Shown: positions 33,253-42,333, numbered from the stretch's first letter. The stretch is DNA of 64,000 nt from Levilactobacillus yonginensis (GCF_964065165.1 NZ_OZ061549.1:1364001-1428000); one strand, 5' to 3'. Made by a program: numbers and translations. The notes: a model not told the origin generated them from the letters alone.

Positions 33253-35013
33253 TTATAAGTTGTCACCCTTAGCCCGTAACAGTGCACCTAAGGATGGCTG
33301 CTTGGCGACGTCGATGTTATTTGCTTCAGCGTAGGCCTTCACTGTGTCTTCACCGTACAATTCAGGATCCAGTGGCATGAAGGCTGTTCCAATTGGGTCA
33401 TCATCCTTGATAACGGCATTGACCACGATTGGCTTTTGATTGCCTTGAGCTTGCAGGTCTTTAATTTGATCAAAGACTCGTTCCACTTCAACGTTGTTGG
33501 TAACCGTGAAGCCAATACCACCCAGACCTTCGGCAACCTTAGCCCAATCAGCATCAGTCAAGTCGACCCCGTACAAGTGTTGCTTCGTGTCGACCTGTTC
33601 TCTGTAAATGAATCCAAAGCGCCGGTTACTAAAGACCACGTTGATCACTGGCAGCTGGTACCGGGCTTCCGTGATAATATCTGGTGCCACCATGGCGAAA
33701 CCACCGTCACCTGACAGTGACCAGGCCTGAGCATCAGGAACACTCAACGCACCAGCTAACCCAGCCGGCAGACCATAACCCATCGTGGCAAACAATCCAG
33801 ACAACGCAAACCGTTGTTCCTTATCCATTGGTAGTCCACGAACAGCCCATTCGGAGACGTTTCCAGTGTCGACACCGTACGTATCTTTAGGTCCCACCAT
33901 TGAAGCAATCTTTTGGGTAACTGCTTCAGGAGCCAGGCCCTTGCTATCATCGGCGGCTTGCTCTGCCAACCAGGCATTCCAATTCTGCTTATTTTGCCGG
34001 TTAGCCGTCAGCCAATCGGTTGCTGGCAACGTCTCACCCGTAGCAATCATCGCCTGCAGATAGCTCTTCGCATCACTGAGAACGGCGTAATCAACGGGAA
34101 CCATTTTCCCAATATCAAATGAATTATTGTTAACCTGGATGATCTTGATGTTCTTTGGCCAGAACTGGGCAAATGGAAATTCGGAACCCAGGAAGAGAAT
34201 CAAGTCGGTATGCTGTAAAGCTTCAAAACCAGACTTCGACCCTAGCCGACCAAACGTCCCAATGGCATTAGGATTGTCGGTAGGAATCACCCCCGTCGCT
34301 GGCACCGTATTCAAAACTGGTACGTTGAATTGCTCACTGAACTTGACCAGCTCTGTTCTAGCCCCCAGTAAACCGCGGCCCGCGTATACCAACGGGTGTT
34401 TAGCCTGCTTCAACAGCTTAAGCGTTTCCTGAACAGCGGTTGGATCGATAACTTGAGTGTATGTGTTGGAAACAACGTTAGGTGTCTTGACAGGTTCGTA
34501 GTCAATTTCCTTAGCGGATAAATCTTCAGGGATGATGACGACCGCTGGCCCCTTTTGCCGGTAAGCTTCTCGAATGGCTTGGTTGACCATGTATGGCAGC
34601 TGTTCCGCCGTCGTGGCCGTCCGGTTGTACACCGCAACGTCACCAAACATAGGCGTTTCATCCATTTCTTGGAAGTAGTTCGTATTCATCGTTGGCTGAG
34701 GCACTTGCCCAACCAAGGCTAGCATTGGGACGTGATCCATCTTGGCATCATAGAGACCGTTGAACAAGTGTGTTGCACCGGGACCCGCTGACCCAAAGGC
34801 AACGCCAACCTTACCAGTGAACTTTGCATCAGCGGCTGCGGCTAGAGCACCAACTTCTTCATGACGCACCTGAATATAATCAACTTTATCTTTTTCAAGA
34901 TACAACCCTTCAACCGTATGGTTAATTGAACCACCAGGAATCCCATAAATGTGGTTCACGTCCCATGCTTCTAAAACCTTTACTAACGCTTGTCCCGCAA
35001 TCATTTTTGTCAT
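33253..35013 (-). CDS. pox: Pyruvate oxidase
   Basis: About 586 residues, the usual length. It turns pyruvate, phosphate and O2 into acetyl phosphate, CO2 and hydrogen peroxide, using TPP and FAD. N-terminal 'GIPGGSINHTVEGLYLEKDKVDYIQVRHEEVGALAAAADAKFTG' has the TPP-activating Glu; 'SGDGGFAMVAPDIITEARYQLPVINVVFSN' is the TPP/Mg motif; the middle domain 'AGRGLLGARTELVKF' binds FAD. The ATG at 35013 follows AAGGAG; the longer frame from 35106 is unsupported. A GTGAA-N4-TTCAC palindrome over the -35 region points to redox-responsive control. Confidence 0.95.
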   Translation of the reverse strand: MTKMIAGQALVKVLEAWDVNHIYGIPGGSINHTVEGLYLEKDKVDYIQVRHEEVGALAAAADAKFTGKVGVAFGSAGPGATHLFNGLYDAKMDHVPMLALVGQVPQPTMNTNYFQEMDETPMFGDVAVYNRTATTAEQLPYMVNQAIREAYRQKGPAVVIIPEDLSAKEIDYEPVKTPNVVSNTYTQVIDPTAVQETLKLLKQAKHPLVYAGRGLLGARTELVKFSEQFNVPVLNTVPATGVIPTDNPNAIGTFGRLGSKSGFEALQHTDLILFLGSEFPFAQFWPKNIKIIQVNNNSFDIGKMVPVDYAVLSDAKSYLQAMIATGETLPATDWLTANRQNKQNWNAWLAEQAADDSKGLAPEAVTQKIASMVGPKDTYGVDTGNVSEWAVRGLPMDKEQRFALSGLFATMGYGLPAGLAGALSVPDAQAWSLSGDGGFAMVAPDIITEARYQLPVINVVFSNRRFGFIYREQVDTKQHLYGVDLTDADWAKVAEGLGGIGFTVTNNVEVERVFDQIKDLQAQGNQKPIVVNAVIKDDDPIGTAFMPLDPELYGEDTVKAYAEANNIDVAKQPSLGALLRAKGDNL

Positions 35014-35121
35014 GTTAATCGCGCTCCTTAGGTCAGGGGTCCTGGCAGTGAATCGTTCGTCGAACACCCCAAAATTATTGATTGGTGTCATCATAGTCCC
35101 CTTCAACCACGAATGCCAGTA

Positions 35122-35155
35122 ATTATACTTACTTTTTGTTAGTGAATATTTTCAC
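35122..35155 (-). promoter_or_regulatory. pox promoter with a Rex-like palindrome
   Basis: On the minus strand GTGAA-AATA-TTCAC (35142-35155) overlaps the -35 area of a TATAAT -10 box (35122-35127). GTGAA-N4-TTCAC is the core of the Rex box (TTGTGAA-N4-TTCACAA), so control by the NADH/NAD+ ratio is possible. A cre-like site (TAAAACCGCTTTCT, one mismatch in a fixed base) lies directly upstream at about 35160-35175. Confidence 0.55.
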
Positions 35156-35286
35156 GGCAGAAAGCGGTTTTACCTAAACCGATAATATTGCCGCCGGTGG
35201 GCAGGGCCGTCGGAGATGACTGATTTCGACCAATGCCTCATCAAGTTGCTCTTGACGAAGCCACCATTCCTGGTCAATTTAAGCAC

Positions 35287-35326
35287 TAAAAAAGCAAGAC
35301 TGAACCCACCTCAGCTCAGTCTTGCT
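35287..35326 (-). terminator. corA terminator
   Basis: AGCAAGACTGA pairs perfectly with TCAGTCTTGCT around a 12-nt loop, followed by six T on the minus strand. Confidence 0.9.
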
Positions 35327-35447
35327 TAATTGCTATTGCATAGAAAAATCCGTGCTGCGACAGCTATGACAATGCCGCTAGCTTGCGTACCCCCACAACA
35401 GGCGAAATTTTTGGTCGGTTCTGTCGGCACAACACAAATCCTGGTAT

Positions 35448-36365
35448 CTACCAGAAATGACGATGGCGGAGCATCATGGCTACGAGACCCATGACCCCCA
35501 GCATCAGTAATACCGTGAAGACCCAGGAAACGGCATCGTTTGCGAATGGTAATTTGACATTCATCCCGTAAAAACCGGTAACGATTGTTGGAATCGTTAG
35601 GACCAGTGACCAAATCGTTAAAAACTTCATCGTGTCGTTCAGGTTATTGTTCAAGACGTTGTTAAACGTATTCGATATCCGGTCGACGACGTCCGCCTCA
35701 ATCGCCGTCATTTCAGATGTTTGTCGTGCTTCGATTACAGCATCCGCCAAGTGTTCATTGTTCTTGTCAGATAGCTGTTTTCCAAACGGTGTACTATTTA
35801 AGTTCACGACCATCATAGCGTTATTTCGGGTGGCACTCACAAAGTACGCCAGACTCTGCTGCAAGTTCGACAGAGCAATTAAATCTTTGTTGTCGGGCGC
35901 CTTATTCAGTTGCCGATCCAACCGGTTCTGCTCGGCATTGATTTTACGAATTGGCGGAATAAATTGGTCAAACAGGATAAACATCCCAATCAACATAAAT
36001 TCATTGGTATCCGAAATCTGCGGTAACTTTAACCGTTCGGTCAACGTTTGGTTGACCCACTGCGTTCGCTTGGTGGTAATCGAGAAGACCTGATTACCCT
36101 TCAATAGAAACGTTACTGGTCGCGTGATATACCGCTGCGACACTTGATCGATCACCACGGGAACGTGGAGCACAAACAATTGTGTGTTCAAATACTCATC
36201 ACGGTCATAGTGGGACCGTTCGTTTTCATCGGTTACGTAGGTCAAAATCTCATCAGTCAGTCCATACGTCGTCTGCAAGGCGGTTCGGTCCTCTTCGCCT
36301 TCAACCATGGCCATGACCCACACCAGGTCCTGTTCCCCCGTCCCAATCTTTCTCTCGACAATCAT
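35448..36365 (-). CDS. corA: CorA family magnesium/divalent cation transporter
   Basis: 305 residues. Homopentameric cation channel. The cytoplasmic N-terminal domain and long stalk helix are followed by two C-terminal membrane segments, with the signature 'FYGMNVKLPF' (GMN motif) between them and a basic end 'MMLRHRHFW'. AGAAGGGGG precedes the start. Mg2+, Co2+ or Ni2+ transport is typical; which one applies here cannot be told. Single gene, with pnuC behind pointing the same way 114 nt upstream. Confidence 0.95.
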   Translation of the reverse strand: MIVERKIGTGEQDLVWVMAMVEGEEDRTALQTTYGLTDEILTYVTDENERSHYDRDEYLNTQLFVLHVPVVIDQVSQRYITRPVTFLLKGNQVFSITTKRTQWVNQTLTERLKLPQISDTNEFMLIGMFILFDQFIPPIRKINAEQNRLDRQLNKAPDNKDLIALSNLQQSLAYFVSATRNNAMMVVNLNSTPFGKQLSDKNNEHLADAVIEARQTSEMTAIEADVVDRISNTFNNVLNNNLNDTMKFLTIWSLVLTIPTIVTGFYGMNVKLPFANDAVSWVFTVLLMLGVMGLVAMMLRHRHFW

Positions 36366-36479
36366 TGGGGAATCCCCCTTCTCTTATTAAGCAATTGGTT
36401 TAAGTGTACCACGAGCGACGAGGAAATTCTTTAAGATTATCCGAACGAATCGAAGGGCCTGACTGACCGCCGTAACTGG

Positions 36480-37232
36480 CTAGTTATTCGACTCTAAGCT
36501 AGCCGCGTAAGCTGCTTCCTGCTTAATGACCCGTTGACGCTCCTTCTCGTTATACCAGGGAGAAATCGTGAACGCCAGCACATCATTGGCCAAGTAGACG
36601 GAACTGTTGATGAACATAGCCAAGGTTGCCGACCCTTGCCGGAAGGAAATGAACCACAGCACCATTTGTGCCAAACCAGACGCAATCCACCAAACATACT
36701 GGTTGTTAAAGCGCAAGAAACAGATAATACCGGCTGCTAAACTAATGGCAAAGCTGATAGCATCAACCCATGGCCGCGGATCATCCGTGAAAGCACCAAT
36801 GGCCCAACCCGAAAGCAGGTAGACGGCCACCGTCGAAACGATAGCAATTACCCAACTGCGCCCGGTAAATTTCCGAATTTTAGACGCCATGTTGACGTTC
36901 CAGCTAGCACTGATCAACACAGGAATGTCCAGGGTCGCCACGTAGGCAATCTGCTCAAAAATACTCAAGTAATTTTTGGCAGCGAAGCCCGTAACGATGA
37001 AACATAACGCTGAGACGATTCCTAGAAAACCATTAACGGACTTAGCCGCATTAATGGCCAAGACACAGAGTACCCCCAATGTAGTTCCCACAAACGTGAG
37101 TAGCGTCAGTGGCGTAATGGGCGAACTAACTAAGGTCATCACCTGACATCCCAGACTAAAAAAGAACAGGCAGTAATTCTGTTGTGGCCACCCTTTAAGT
37201 TGGTGAGCTAGAAATTGAAAATAATGGGTCAT
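36480..37232 (-). CDS. pnuC: Nicotinamide riboside transporter PnuC
   Basis: About 250 residues with seven to eight membrane segments. It imports nicotinamide riboside (or mononucleotide) for NAD synthesis. The block 'FVGTTLGVLCVLAINAAKSVNGFLGIVSALCF', 'AKNYLSIFEQIAYVATLDIPVLIS' and 'WWIASGLAQMVLWFISFRQGSATLAMFINSSVYLANDVLAF' is the PnuC family. The ATG at 37232 has GAGGAG 10 nt upstream; the longer frame from 37265 is unsupported. It is preceded by an untranslated leader of about 105 nt with a palindrome. Confidence 0.93.
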   Translation of the reverse strand: MTHYFQFLAHQLKGWPQQNYCLFFFSLGCQVMTLVSSPITPLTLLTFVGTTLGVLCVLAINAAKSVNGFLGIVSALCFIVTGFAAKNYLSIFEQIAYVATLDIPVLISASWNVNMASKIRKFTGRSWVIAIVSTVAVYLLSGWAIGAFTDDPRPWVDAISFAISLAAGIICFLRFNNQYVWWIASGLAQMVLWFISFRQGSATLAMFINSSVYLANDVLAFTISPWYNEKERQRVIKQEAAYAASLESNN

Positions 37233-37350
37233 GCTGATGATCTCCTCGTAATTTTGATTTACCATATCTGGTAGTTCTCACGCCGGCAAGGTGCGATTTC
37301 AGCACAATATATTGTGGTGCCCGTTTTGAGCAACAGATTTGATTATAGCA
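37233..37350 (-). promoter_or_regulatory. pnuC leader and promoter
   Basis: An extended -10 (TGC-TATAAT, 37342-37350) starts a leader of about 105 nt. It contains the perfect palindrome CACAATATATTGTG (37303-37316) and a second small hairpin TACC-AGATAT-GGTA near the end. Could be an operator (for example for an NAD-responsive repressor) or an RNA switch; I could not match a known riboswitch. Confidence 0.45.
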
Positions 37351-37499
37351 CTTCCATTTTGACCTGCGGGGCTCATTTTAAAATTTGTTTCATGCAAACC
37401 ACCCCAGATTTAAGCGATTACATCCCCGCAGATTCAGCTGTGAAACAGCATTTTTAGTAAGGCAGTCAGCCTCACACATTATCCTGGTTGGGGTAAAAA

Positions 37500-37541
37500 A
37501 GCCAAAATAAAAGGGACTAGTCGCGTACGACTAATCCCTTT
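37500..37541 (-). terminator. Terminator of the MarR gene
   Basis: AAAGGGATTAGTCG pairs with CGACTAGTCCCTTT (one mismatch; loop TACG), followed by TATTTTGG on the minus strand. Also stable on the plus strand. Confidence 0.85.
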
Positions 37542-37559
37542 AGCAAAAACATTTAAGTA

Positions 37560-38042
37560 TTATTCTTCAGCCTCTGCCGGATCATCTTTACTAGTAACAG
37601 CCGCTAGCATTTGCGTCAACTGCCCCACGGTCAAGGCACTCCCATTGCTGTCCAACTGAACGCCACTCATGGTTTTAGCAGCTTCTCTCAGAGCATCTAA
37701 ACAGGTAATTTCAAGTTGTTCACCGGTAGACGTCAACGAAAACGGGCGGACCCGCCGGTCAGAGCTTTGATAACTTTGCACGACATAACCCCGCCGAATC
37801 AATTGGGAAATTCCCCGTGATACCGCGGCCCGTGAGATACCCCGACTATCCGCTACAGTAGCGGACGTAAGCTTACCTGGGTTCTCTAAAATATGGTGCA
37901 AAATTGCGTACTGGTCCACCGAGATCCCCATGGTCCGTTGGAAGCGCGTAGCTGCCTTTTCTAATTCTCTTTTCAACTCCATGAAAGACTCAAAGAAGCT
38001 TTCTGCATGTACGACCTTACTCTTTACCATAGTATTCATCAT
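37560..38042 (-). CDS. MarR family transcriptional regulator
   Basis: 160 residues with a winged helix: 'MGISVDQYAILHHILENPGKLTSATVADSRGISRAAVSRGISQLIRRGYVVQSYQSSDRRVRPFSLTSTGEQL'. An acidic tail follows. AAGG lies close before the first of several possible ATG codons, so the exact start (38042, 38039 or 38030) is unsure. It has its own terminator and no clear target next to it; the nearest neighbours are pnuC and the GH13 glucosidase. Target and ligand unknown. Confidence 0.88.
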   Translation of the reverse strand: MMNTMVKSKVVHAESFFESFMELKRELEKAATRFQRTMGISVDQYAILHHILENPGKLTSATVADSRGISRAAVSRGISQLIRRGYVVQSYQSSDRRVRPFSLTSTGEQLEITCLDALREAAKTMSGVQLDSNGSALTVGQLTQMLAAVTSKDDPAEAEE

Positions 38043-38197
38043 ATCCTTATCTTCACTTACTAACCCTGAATATAATTAACATGATTAGCAATACGCAAAA
38101 TGGTTGACCCCATAGAAATATCTATATAATTAATAATAAAGAACAACCTTACAAAAATCAAGCACTATTCACTGATTTGTAAAAAAGTTTACGGTAT

Positions 38198-38228
38198 AAA
38201 AAAGGAACCGAAGATTTGTTCTCGGCCC
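38198..38228 (-). terminator. Terminator of the GH13 gene
   Basis: A short stem on the minus strand (GGCCGA with TCGGTTCC, imperfect) is followed by TTTTTT, 9 nt behind the stop. Confidence 0.7.
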
Positions 38229-38236
38229 CATACGTT

Positions 38237-39874
38237 TCATTCTAGCTTTCGTAAGTGGTAGAGTCGGGCTTCCCAAGGCTGAATCTGCGGCTCATCTGAG
38301 TCCGCATCCACAGCCATATTGGTCAAAATCAACTCACTGGTGTTCAGGTCAAACTCCTGAGTCGTCGCAACCTGATTACTCATGTTAACGACCACCAACC
38401 AGTTATCGCCGTTCAAAGTCCGCCGATAAACATACAACTGATCATCTTGTGTATCAATCAGCTCGTAGCGCCCTGTTGTCAGGGTCGGGACAGACTTCTT
38501 TAGTCGAATCAACTGCTGATAGAAGTTTAAAACACCATGTGGGTCGTGCCGTTCCTGTTCCACGCTTAAGCCACCCGATCCCAATCCCATATCAATCCAC
38601 GGGGCGTGGTCGGAGAAGCCACCATACTGCGCATGCGTCCAAGAAATCGGGGTCCGCGCATTATCCCGACTCTTCATGGCTAAGTTATGAAGAGCCGTTG
38701 ACGTCGGCACCCCGGCAGCCGTCTGCTGCTGGTAGAACAGTCGACTGTCTAAATCTCGGTACTGACTCGCTTGGGTGAACGCAGCATTGGCCATCCCTAG
38801 CTCCTGTCCCTGATAAATGAAGGGGGTCCCCTTCATCAGGAAGTACCAGAGTGCCAAGGCTTTGGCGGAACGCCACTGATAGTCAGCAGCATTCCCATAG
38901 TATGAAACAGCACGAGGTAAATCATGATTTTCAATGAACAAGGCGTTCCAACCGATACCCTCTAAGCCGAGTTGCCACTTTGAAAGCGTCTCGCGTAACG
39001 CGGCAACTGGGAGTTTGGGCTCAGCTTTTTCCCAGAAATGCACATGATCAAATTCCAAAAGTAAGTCGAAATATCCTGTCCGTGGGTTCAACCAACGTTG
39101 GGCAGTCGCCATATCAATCCCACCGACTTCCCCAATGACGAAGGTATTATTCCGTTGCAGCACGGGCTTCAAAGCAGAAAGGAAAACGTCCGTTCCAGCA
39201 ACATCTCCAGTGTAACCAGTCCGTGGGCGGCCAACATTAGCAAAGTCCTGCCGCTTCTTCAGATGCATGACGCCATCCAATCGAAAGCCGTCAACACCAC
39301 GGTCCACCCACCACTGAATGATGGCACTCATTTCTTGCCGAACAGCCGGATTTTCCCAGTTCAAGTCGGGTTGGCCTTCAGCAAATGTATGCAGATATGC
39401 TGCCTGTACTTCAGCACTATAAGTCCACGCAGAACCACCAAAGACGGACTCCCAGTTGTTGGGGGCAACACCTGGCTGGGCATCCCGCCAAATGTAGTAA
39501 TCGTGGTAGGGACTGGTTACGTCCGTCAAGGCGGCTTGGAACCAGGGATGTTGACTGGACGTATGATTCAACGCTAAATCGATGACCACTTTGATACCAG
39601 CGGCGTGGAGGGCTTCAACCAAACGAGTAAAGTCGTTAAGGGTCCCAAACTGGGGAGCAACAGCTCGGTAATCTGTCACATCATAACCGTTATCCACGTC
39701 ACCTGATGGATAAAACGAGGACAACCAGACAAAATCAACGCCCAGTTCCCTTAGGTAGTCGACTTTTGTTTGGATGCCGGGAAGGTCGCCCACCCCATCG
39801 TGGTTACTATCAAAAAAACTTTGCGGGTAAATCTGGTACCCTACCGCGTGTTGCCACCATTGTGCGTCAGCCAT
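38237..39874 (-). CDS. GH13 alpha-glucosidase (oligo-1,6-glucosidase type)
   Basis: About 545 residues. It cleaves alpha-glucosidic bonds of short oligosaccharides in the cytoplasm. The four GH13 regions are clear: 'VVIDLALNHTSS', 'GFRLDGVMHL' (nucleophile Asp), 'FVIGEVGG' (acid Glu) and 'FIENHDLPRAVS' (third Asp). N-terminal 'VGYQIYPQSFFDSNHDGVGDLPG' is the usual GH13_31 start. The ATG at 39874 follows GAAAGGAAG; the start 24 nt earlier lies inside that site. A cre site 60 nt upstream suggests carbon catabolite control. No transporter is beside it; isomaltose-like substrates are likely but not proven. Confidence 0.92.
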   Translation of the reverse strand: MADAQWWQHAVGYQIYPQSFFDSNHDGVGDLPGIQTKVDYLRELGVDFVWLSSFYPSGDVDNGYDVTDYRAVAPQFGTLNDFTRLVEALHAAGIKVVIDLALNHTSSQHPWFQAALTDVTSPYHDYYIWRDAQPGVAPNNWESVFGGSAWTYSAEVQAAYLHTFAEGQPDLNWENPAVRQEMSAIIQWWVDRGVDGFRLDGVMHLKKRQDFANVGRPRTGYTGDVAGTDVFLSALKPVLQRNNTFVIGEVGGIDMATAQRWLNPRTGYFDLLLEFDHVHFWEKAEPKLPVAALRETLSKWQLGLEGIGWNALFIENHDLPRAVSYYGNAADYQWRSAKALALWYFLMKGTPFIYQGQELGMANAAFTQASQYRDLDSRLFYQQQTAAGVPTSTALHNLAMKSRDNARTPISWTHAQYGGFSDHAPWIDMGLGSGGLSVEQERHDPHGVLNFYQQLIRLKKSVPTLTTGRYELIDTQDDQLYVYRRTLNGDNWLVVVNMSNQVATTQEFDLNTSELILTNMAVDADSDEPQIQPWEARLYHLRKLE

Positions 39875-39933
39875 TCCCGTCTTCCTTTCGTTGCTCATTC
39901 TGCAACCGGTTGTCCCTCTTCATATTCGGGGAT

Positions 39934-39947
39934 TGCATTCGCTTACA
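39934..39947 (-). promoter_or_regulatory. cre site (CcpA) before the GH13 gene
   Basis: On the minus strand TGTAAGCGAATGCA fits the pattern TGNAANCGNWNNCA at all fixed positions, 60 nt before the start. Fits repression by glucose. Confidence 0.7.
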
Positions 39948-40127
39948 ATTGTAACAATAATTATCTTATTTGTCGGCCGATTTGGCAAATTTATTGCTCA
40001 CAACTAATTTGGAAGTTAAATGTTACGGCCATTATTAATTGCGGTGAGCGCTGATAACGTAGCTACGATCGACTAAAATCAACTGACAATCGAGTGTTGC
40101 CAGCTCGTCACATTTTGCTTGAAGAAT
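39948..40127. other. Intergenic region, nothing clear
   Basis: AT-rich and without a supported gene. It includes the upstream promoter region of the GH13 gene. Confidence 0.3.
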
Positions 40128-40162
40128 CAAAATAGGCTAGTAGAAACTAAGTCTGCTAGCCT
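40128..40162 (-). terminator. Terminator behind the FAD-oxidase gene
   Basis: AGGCTAGCAG pairs with CTACTAGCCT (one mismatch), followed by TATTTTGATT on the minus strand. Confidence 0.7.
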
Positions 40163-40278
40163 AACGATTAATGATCACAAAAGTATCGCTAATATTTACA
40201 AAATATTCAGGAGAGAAAGCTAATGCTGGCAATCAGCTGTGTCAGGATTGGCTTCCGGCACGGACCCTTTTCGTAAGT

Positions 40279-41673
40279 TTAATCAATTTTACGCTTAGGA
40301 TTTAAGAGGTTCATTGGATCAAACAGTGTCTTGACCTGGTGTTGTAATTGATCGACTGTTTCGCCAAGTTCAGGGTTGTTCCACTGGTTCTTCAGCATCC
40401 CCACGGCATGTTCACCGGAAATAGTGCCGCCCAATTCCAACGTCTTCCAGAAGGTCTGACGTAAAGCCTCGATAACGACCGCAGGAACTTGGTCTTCGTC
40501 CTCAGACCACGTGAAAGTCGGGTGCACGTTCCCATCACCAGCATGACCAGCCGTATAAATCTTAATCCCCAGCTTCTTGCCCAAGTCCTGGAGGTAATCC
40601 ATCATTGGCGCCAACTTAGACAGTGGCAGGGCCATGTCTTCCATCAGGTGATTGTTGCCCGAGAAAACGGCTGGTAACATATCTTGTCGCAATTTTTCCA
40701 GAGCAGCTTGTTCATCAGGATCGGTCGTCACCTGAACGTGTTGCCCGTTGTACTTAGCCAACAAATCGTTCAAAACGCCAACGCTCTCGTCACTACTACC
40801 ATCTAGCCGGAAGATTAACATAGATCCGCTGTTTTCAGCATAGTGAGTGCCTTTGTAACGGTCCAAAGCAATGACCGTATTTCCATCCAAAGCCTCCAAC
40901 ATTGTTGGATAAACGCCAGACATCCGAATAGCTGAAACACCTTTGGCCAAAGCACTCATATCATCAAAGAAGGCCACTCCCATGACAGACTTACCCAGTG
41001 GAATCGACATTAATTTGACTGTGACTTCGTAAATGATTCCCAGCGTACCTTCAGAACCCACGAAGAGTTGGGTCAGGTCATATCCGAAAGCCTGCTTCAA
41101 CGTCCGGCCGCCAAGTTTCACAATCCGACCATCAGCTAAGACGGCCTTCAAGCCCAAAACATTGTCCTTGGTTGCACCAAACCGCACGGTGCTCATCCCA
41201 CCAGCATTGGTTGAAACGTTCCCACCAATAGATGAAAATGGCTTAGATCCTGGATCTGGTGCGTAGAACAACCCCTCTTTACGAGCAGCCTTATCCAAAT
41301 CACCGTTAACGACCCCGGGTTGAACGACCGCCACGGAATCTTCCTTGCTGAGCTCCAGAATCTGGTTCATCTTACGCGTCGACAGAATGATGGCACCATC
41401 GATCCCGTCGGAACCAATCACCGTACTGCTAAACGTCGTTTGTGGAATGACCGCAATGTGAAACTTCCGAGCAGTCCGTAAGACACCCTGAATGTCTTCA
41501 ACACTGGCAACTTCCACAAATGCCCGTGCTAGTCCGGTTTCTCCACCCGAAGCATTGGGGTTGAAGGATTGCTTCTTCAACGTAGCTTCATCGGTGTGAA
41601 CCATTCCGTCCTTAACCTGTTCTTGAAGGTAACTTAAAATATCTTCGTCAGAATATGCACTAAATACTGTCAT
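40279..41673 (-). CDS. FAD-binding oxidase, D-lactate dehydrogenase / glycolate oxidase (GlcD) type
   Basis: 464 residues. Oxidises a 2-hydroxy acid, most likely D-lactate, with FAD. The FAD-binding-4 domain shows 'VIPQTTFSSTVIGSDGIDGAIILS', 'YAPDPGSKPFSSIGGNVSTNAGG' and 'GSEGTLGIIYEVTVKL'. The C-terminal cap has 'KIYTAGHAGDGNVHPTF' and 'GGTISGEHAVGMLK', with the His residues that bind the substrate and metal. No iron-sulfur subunit (GlcF) gene is nearby, so it is the single-subunit type. Alone in its unit; the electron acceptor is unknown. Confidence 0.9.
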   Translation of the reverse strand: MTVFSAYSDEDILSYLQEQVKDGMVHTDEATLKKQSFNPNASGGETGLARAFVEVASVEDIQGVLRTARKFHIAVIPQTTFSSTVIGSDGIDGAIILSTRKMNQILELSKEDSVAVVQPGVVNGDLDKAARKEGLFYAPDPGSKPFSSIGGNVSTNAGGMSTVRFGATKDNVLGLKAVLADGRIVKLGGRTLKQAFGYDLTQLFVGSEGTLGIIYEVTVKLMSIPLGKSVMGVAFFDDMSALAKGVSAIRMSGVYPTMLEALDGNTVIALDRYKGTHYAENSGSMLIFRLDGSSDESVGVLNDLLAKYNGQHVQVTTDPDEQAALEKLRQDMLPAVFSGNNHLMEDMALPLSKLAPMMDYLQDLGKKLGIKIYTAGHAGDGNVHPTFTWSEDEDQVPAVVIEALRQTFWKTLELGGTISGEHAVGMLKNQWNNPELGETVDQLQHQVKTLFDPMNLLNPKRKID

Positions 41674-41801
41674 GGTACCGGCCTTCTTTTCTCAAAATTA
41701 AGTTTGCACGATCAGTGTAACACGTAATTTTTAAAAGTACAGGTTAAATACTTTCAACCCGTGAGTCTGAACTAACCGGGGCGACCGTTTCATCCACCTC
41801 T

Positions 41802-41879
41802 GGTCGTCAGAAATAGCCCCGCTGTGGGGACTGGGGAAAGCCAAAGAACGTCGACACGCAAACTTAATTCCTGACCACC
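41802..41879 (+). repeat. Structured repeat, degenerate copy G (class II)
   Basis: Keeps the class II edge motifs GCTGTGGGGACTGGGG, AGCCAAAG and CGACACG, and outer arms GGTCGTCAG/CTGACCACC (one mismatch), but the inner hairpins are deleted or decayed. Lies upstream of the FAD-oxidase gene. Confidence 0.55.
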
Positions 41880-42124
41880 TCCGGCTACAATGGTTTCGTT
41901 GTGCATAGAAAATAGCCACATGACAATTGAATTATCATGTGGCTACGGAGCCTTGTATATTAGTTAAATTATACAGATAGATTCATTGAAAAAATCAGTT
42001 AATCCGAGAATGTTTGCATATCAGTTAAACACAGTGAGTCTGTCTCTTCCAGTCATACGACTGCTGACACAATCACGCAAGTTCTATAGCCACTGGCCAA
42101 CGGCGCCTCTGGCTAGCAGGGATG

Positions 42125-42274
42125 GGGCCGGCTGTGTCGGTGGTCTTAGCTCGATGATTTTCTCGAGGTTAGACCACGGGACGAGCTTGGAAACTCGGTG
42201 GTCTTCCGAGATTTCAAGTCGAAGAGCAAGACCGCCTTTTGGCTTGCTCCGGTCCCCACAGCAGGAGCCGGCCC
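42125..42274 (-). repeat. Structured intergenic repeat, copy H (class II)
   Basis: Outer arms GGGCCGGCT (42125-42133) and AGCCGGCCC (42266-42274) and inner GCTGTG/CACAGC. Read on the minus strand: hairpin GAGCAAG/CTTGCTC with tip CC-AAAAGGC-GG-T, hairpin CGACTTGAAAT/GTTTCCAAGCTCG, and hairpin TGGTC-TAACC-TCGA, loop GAAAATCA, TCGA-GCTAA-GACCA, ending in CCGACACAGC. Confidence 0.85.
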
Positions 42275-42298
42275 TGAGCCCATGACATAAAAAGGGCA

Positions 42299-42333
42299 AC
42301 AAAAAAGGGCCCAAGCGCTGTCTTGGGTCCTTT
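42299..42333 (-). terminator. Minus-strand terminator next to copy H
   Basis: AAAGGACCCAAG pairs with CTTGGGCCCTTT (one G-U) around six bases, followed by T on the minus strand. It is the second hairpin behind the ABC genes. Confidence 0.7.

Noticed and set aside
37233..37350. Known NAD riboswitch before pnuC
   Set aside because: I could not match the conserved aptamer bases; only a palindrome and a small hairpin are visible.
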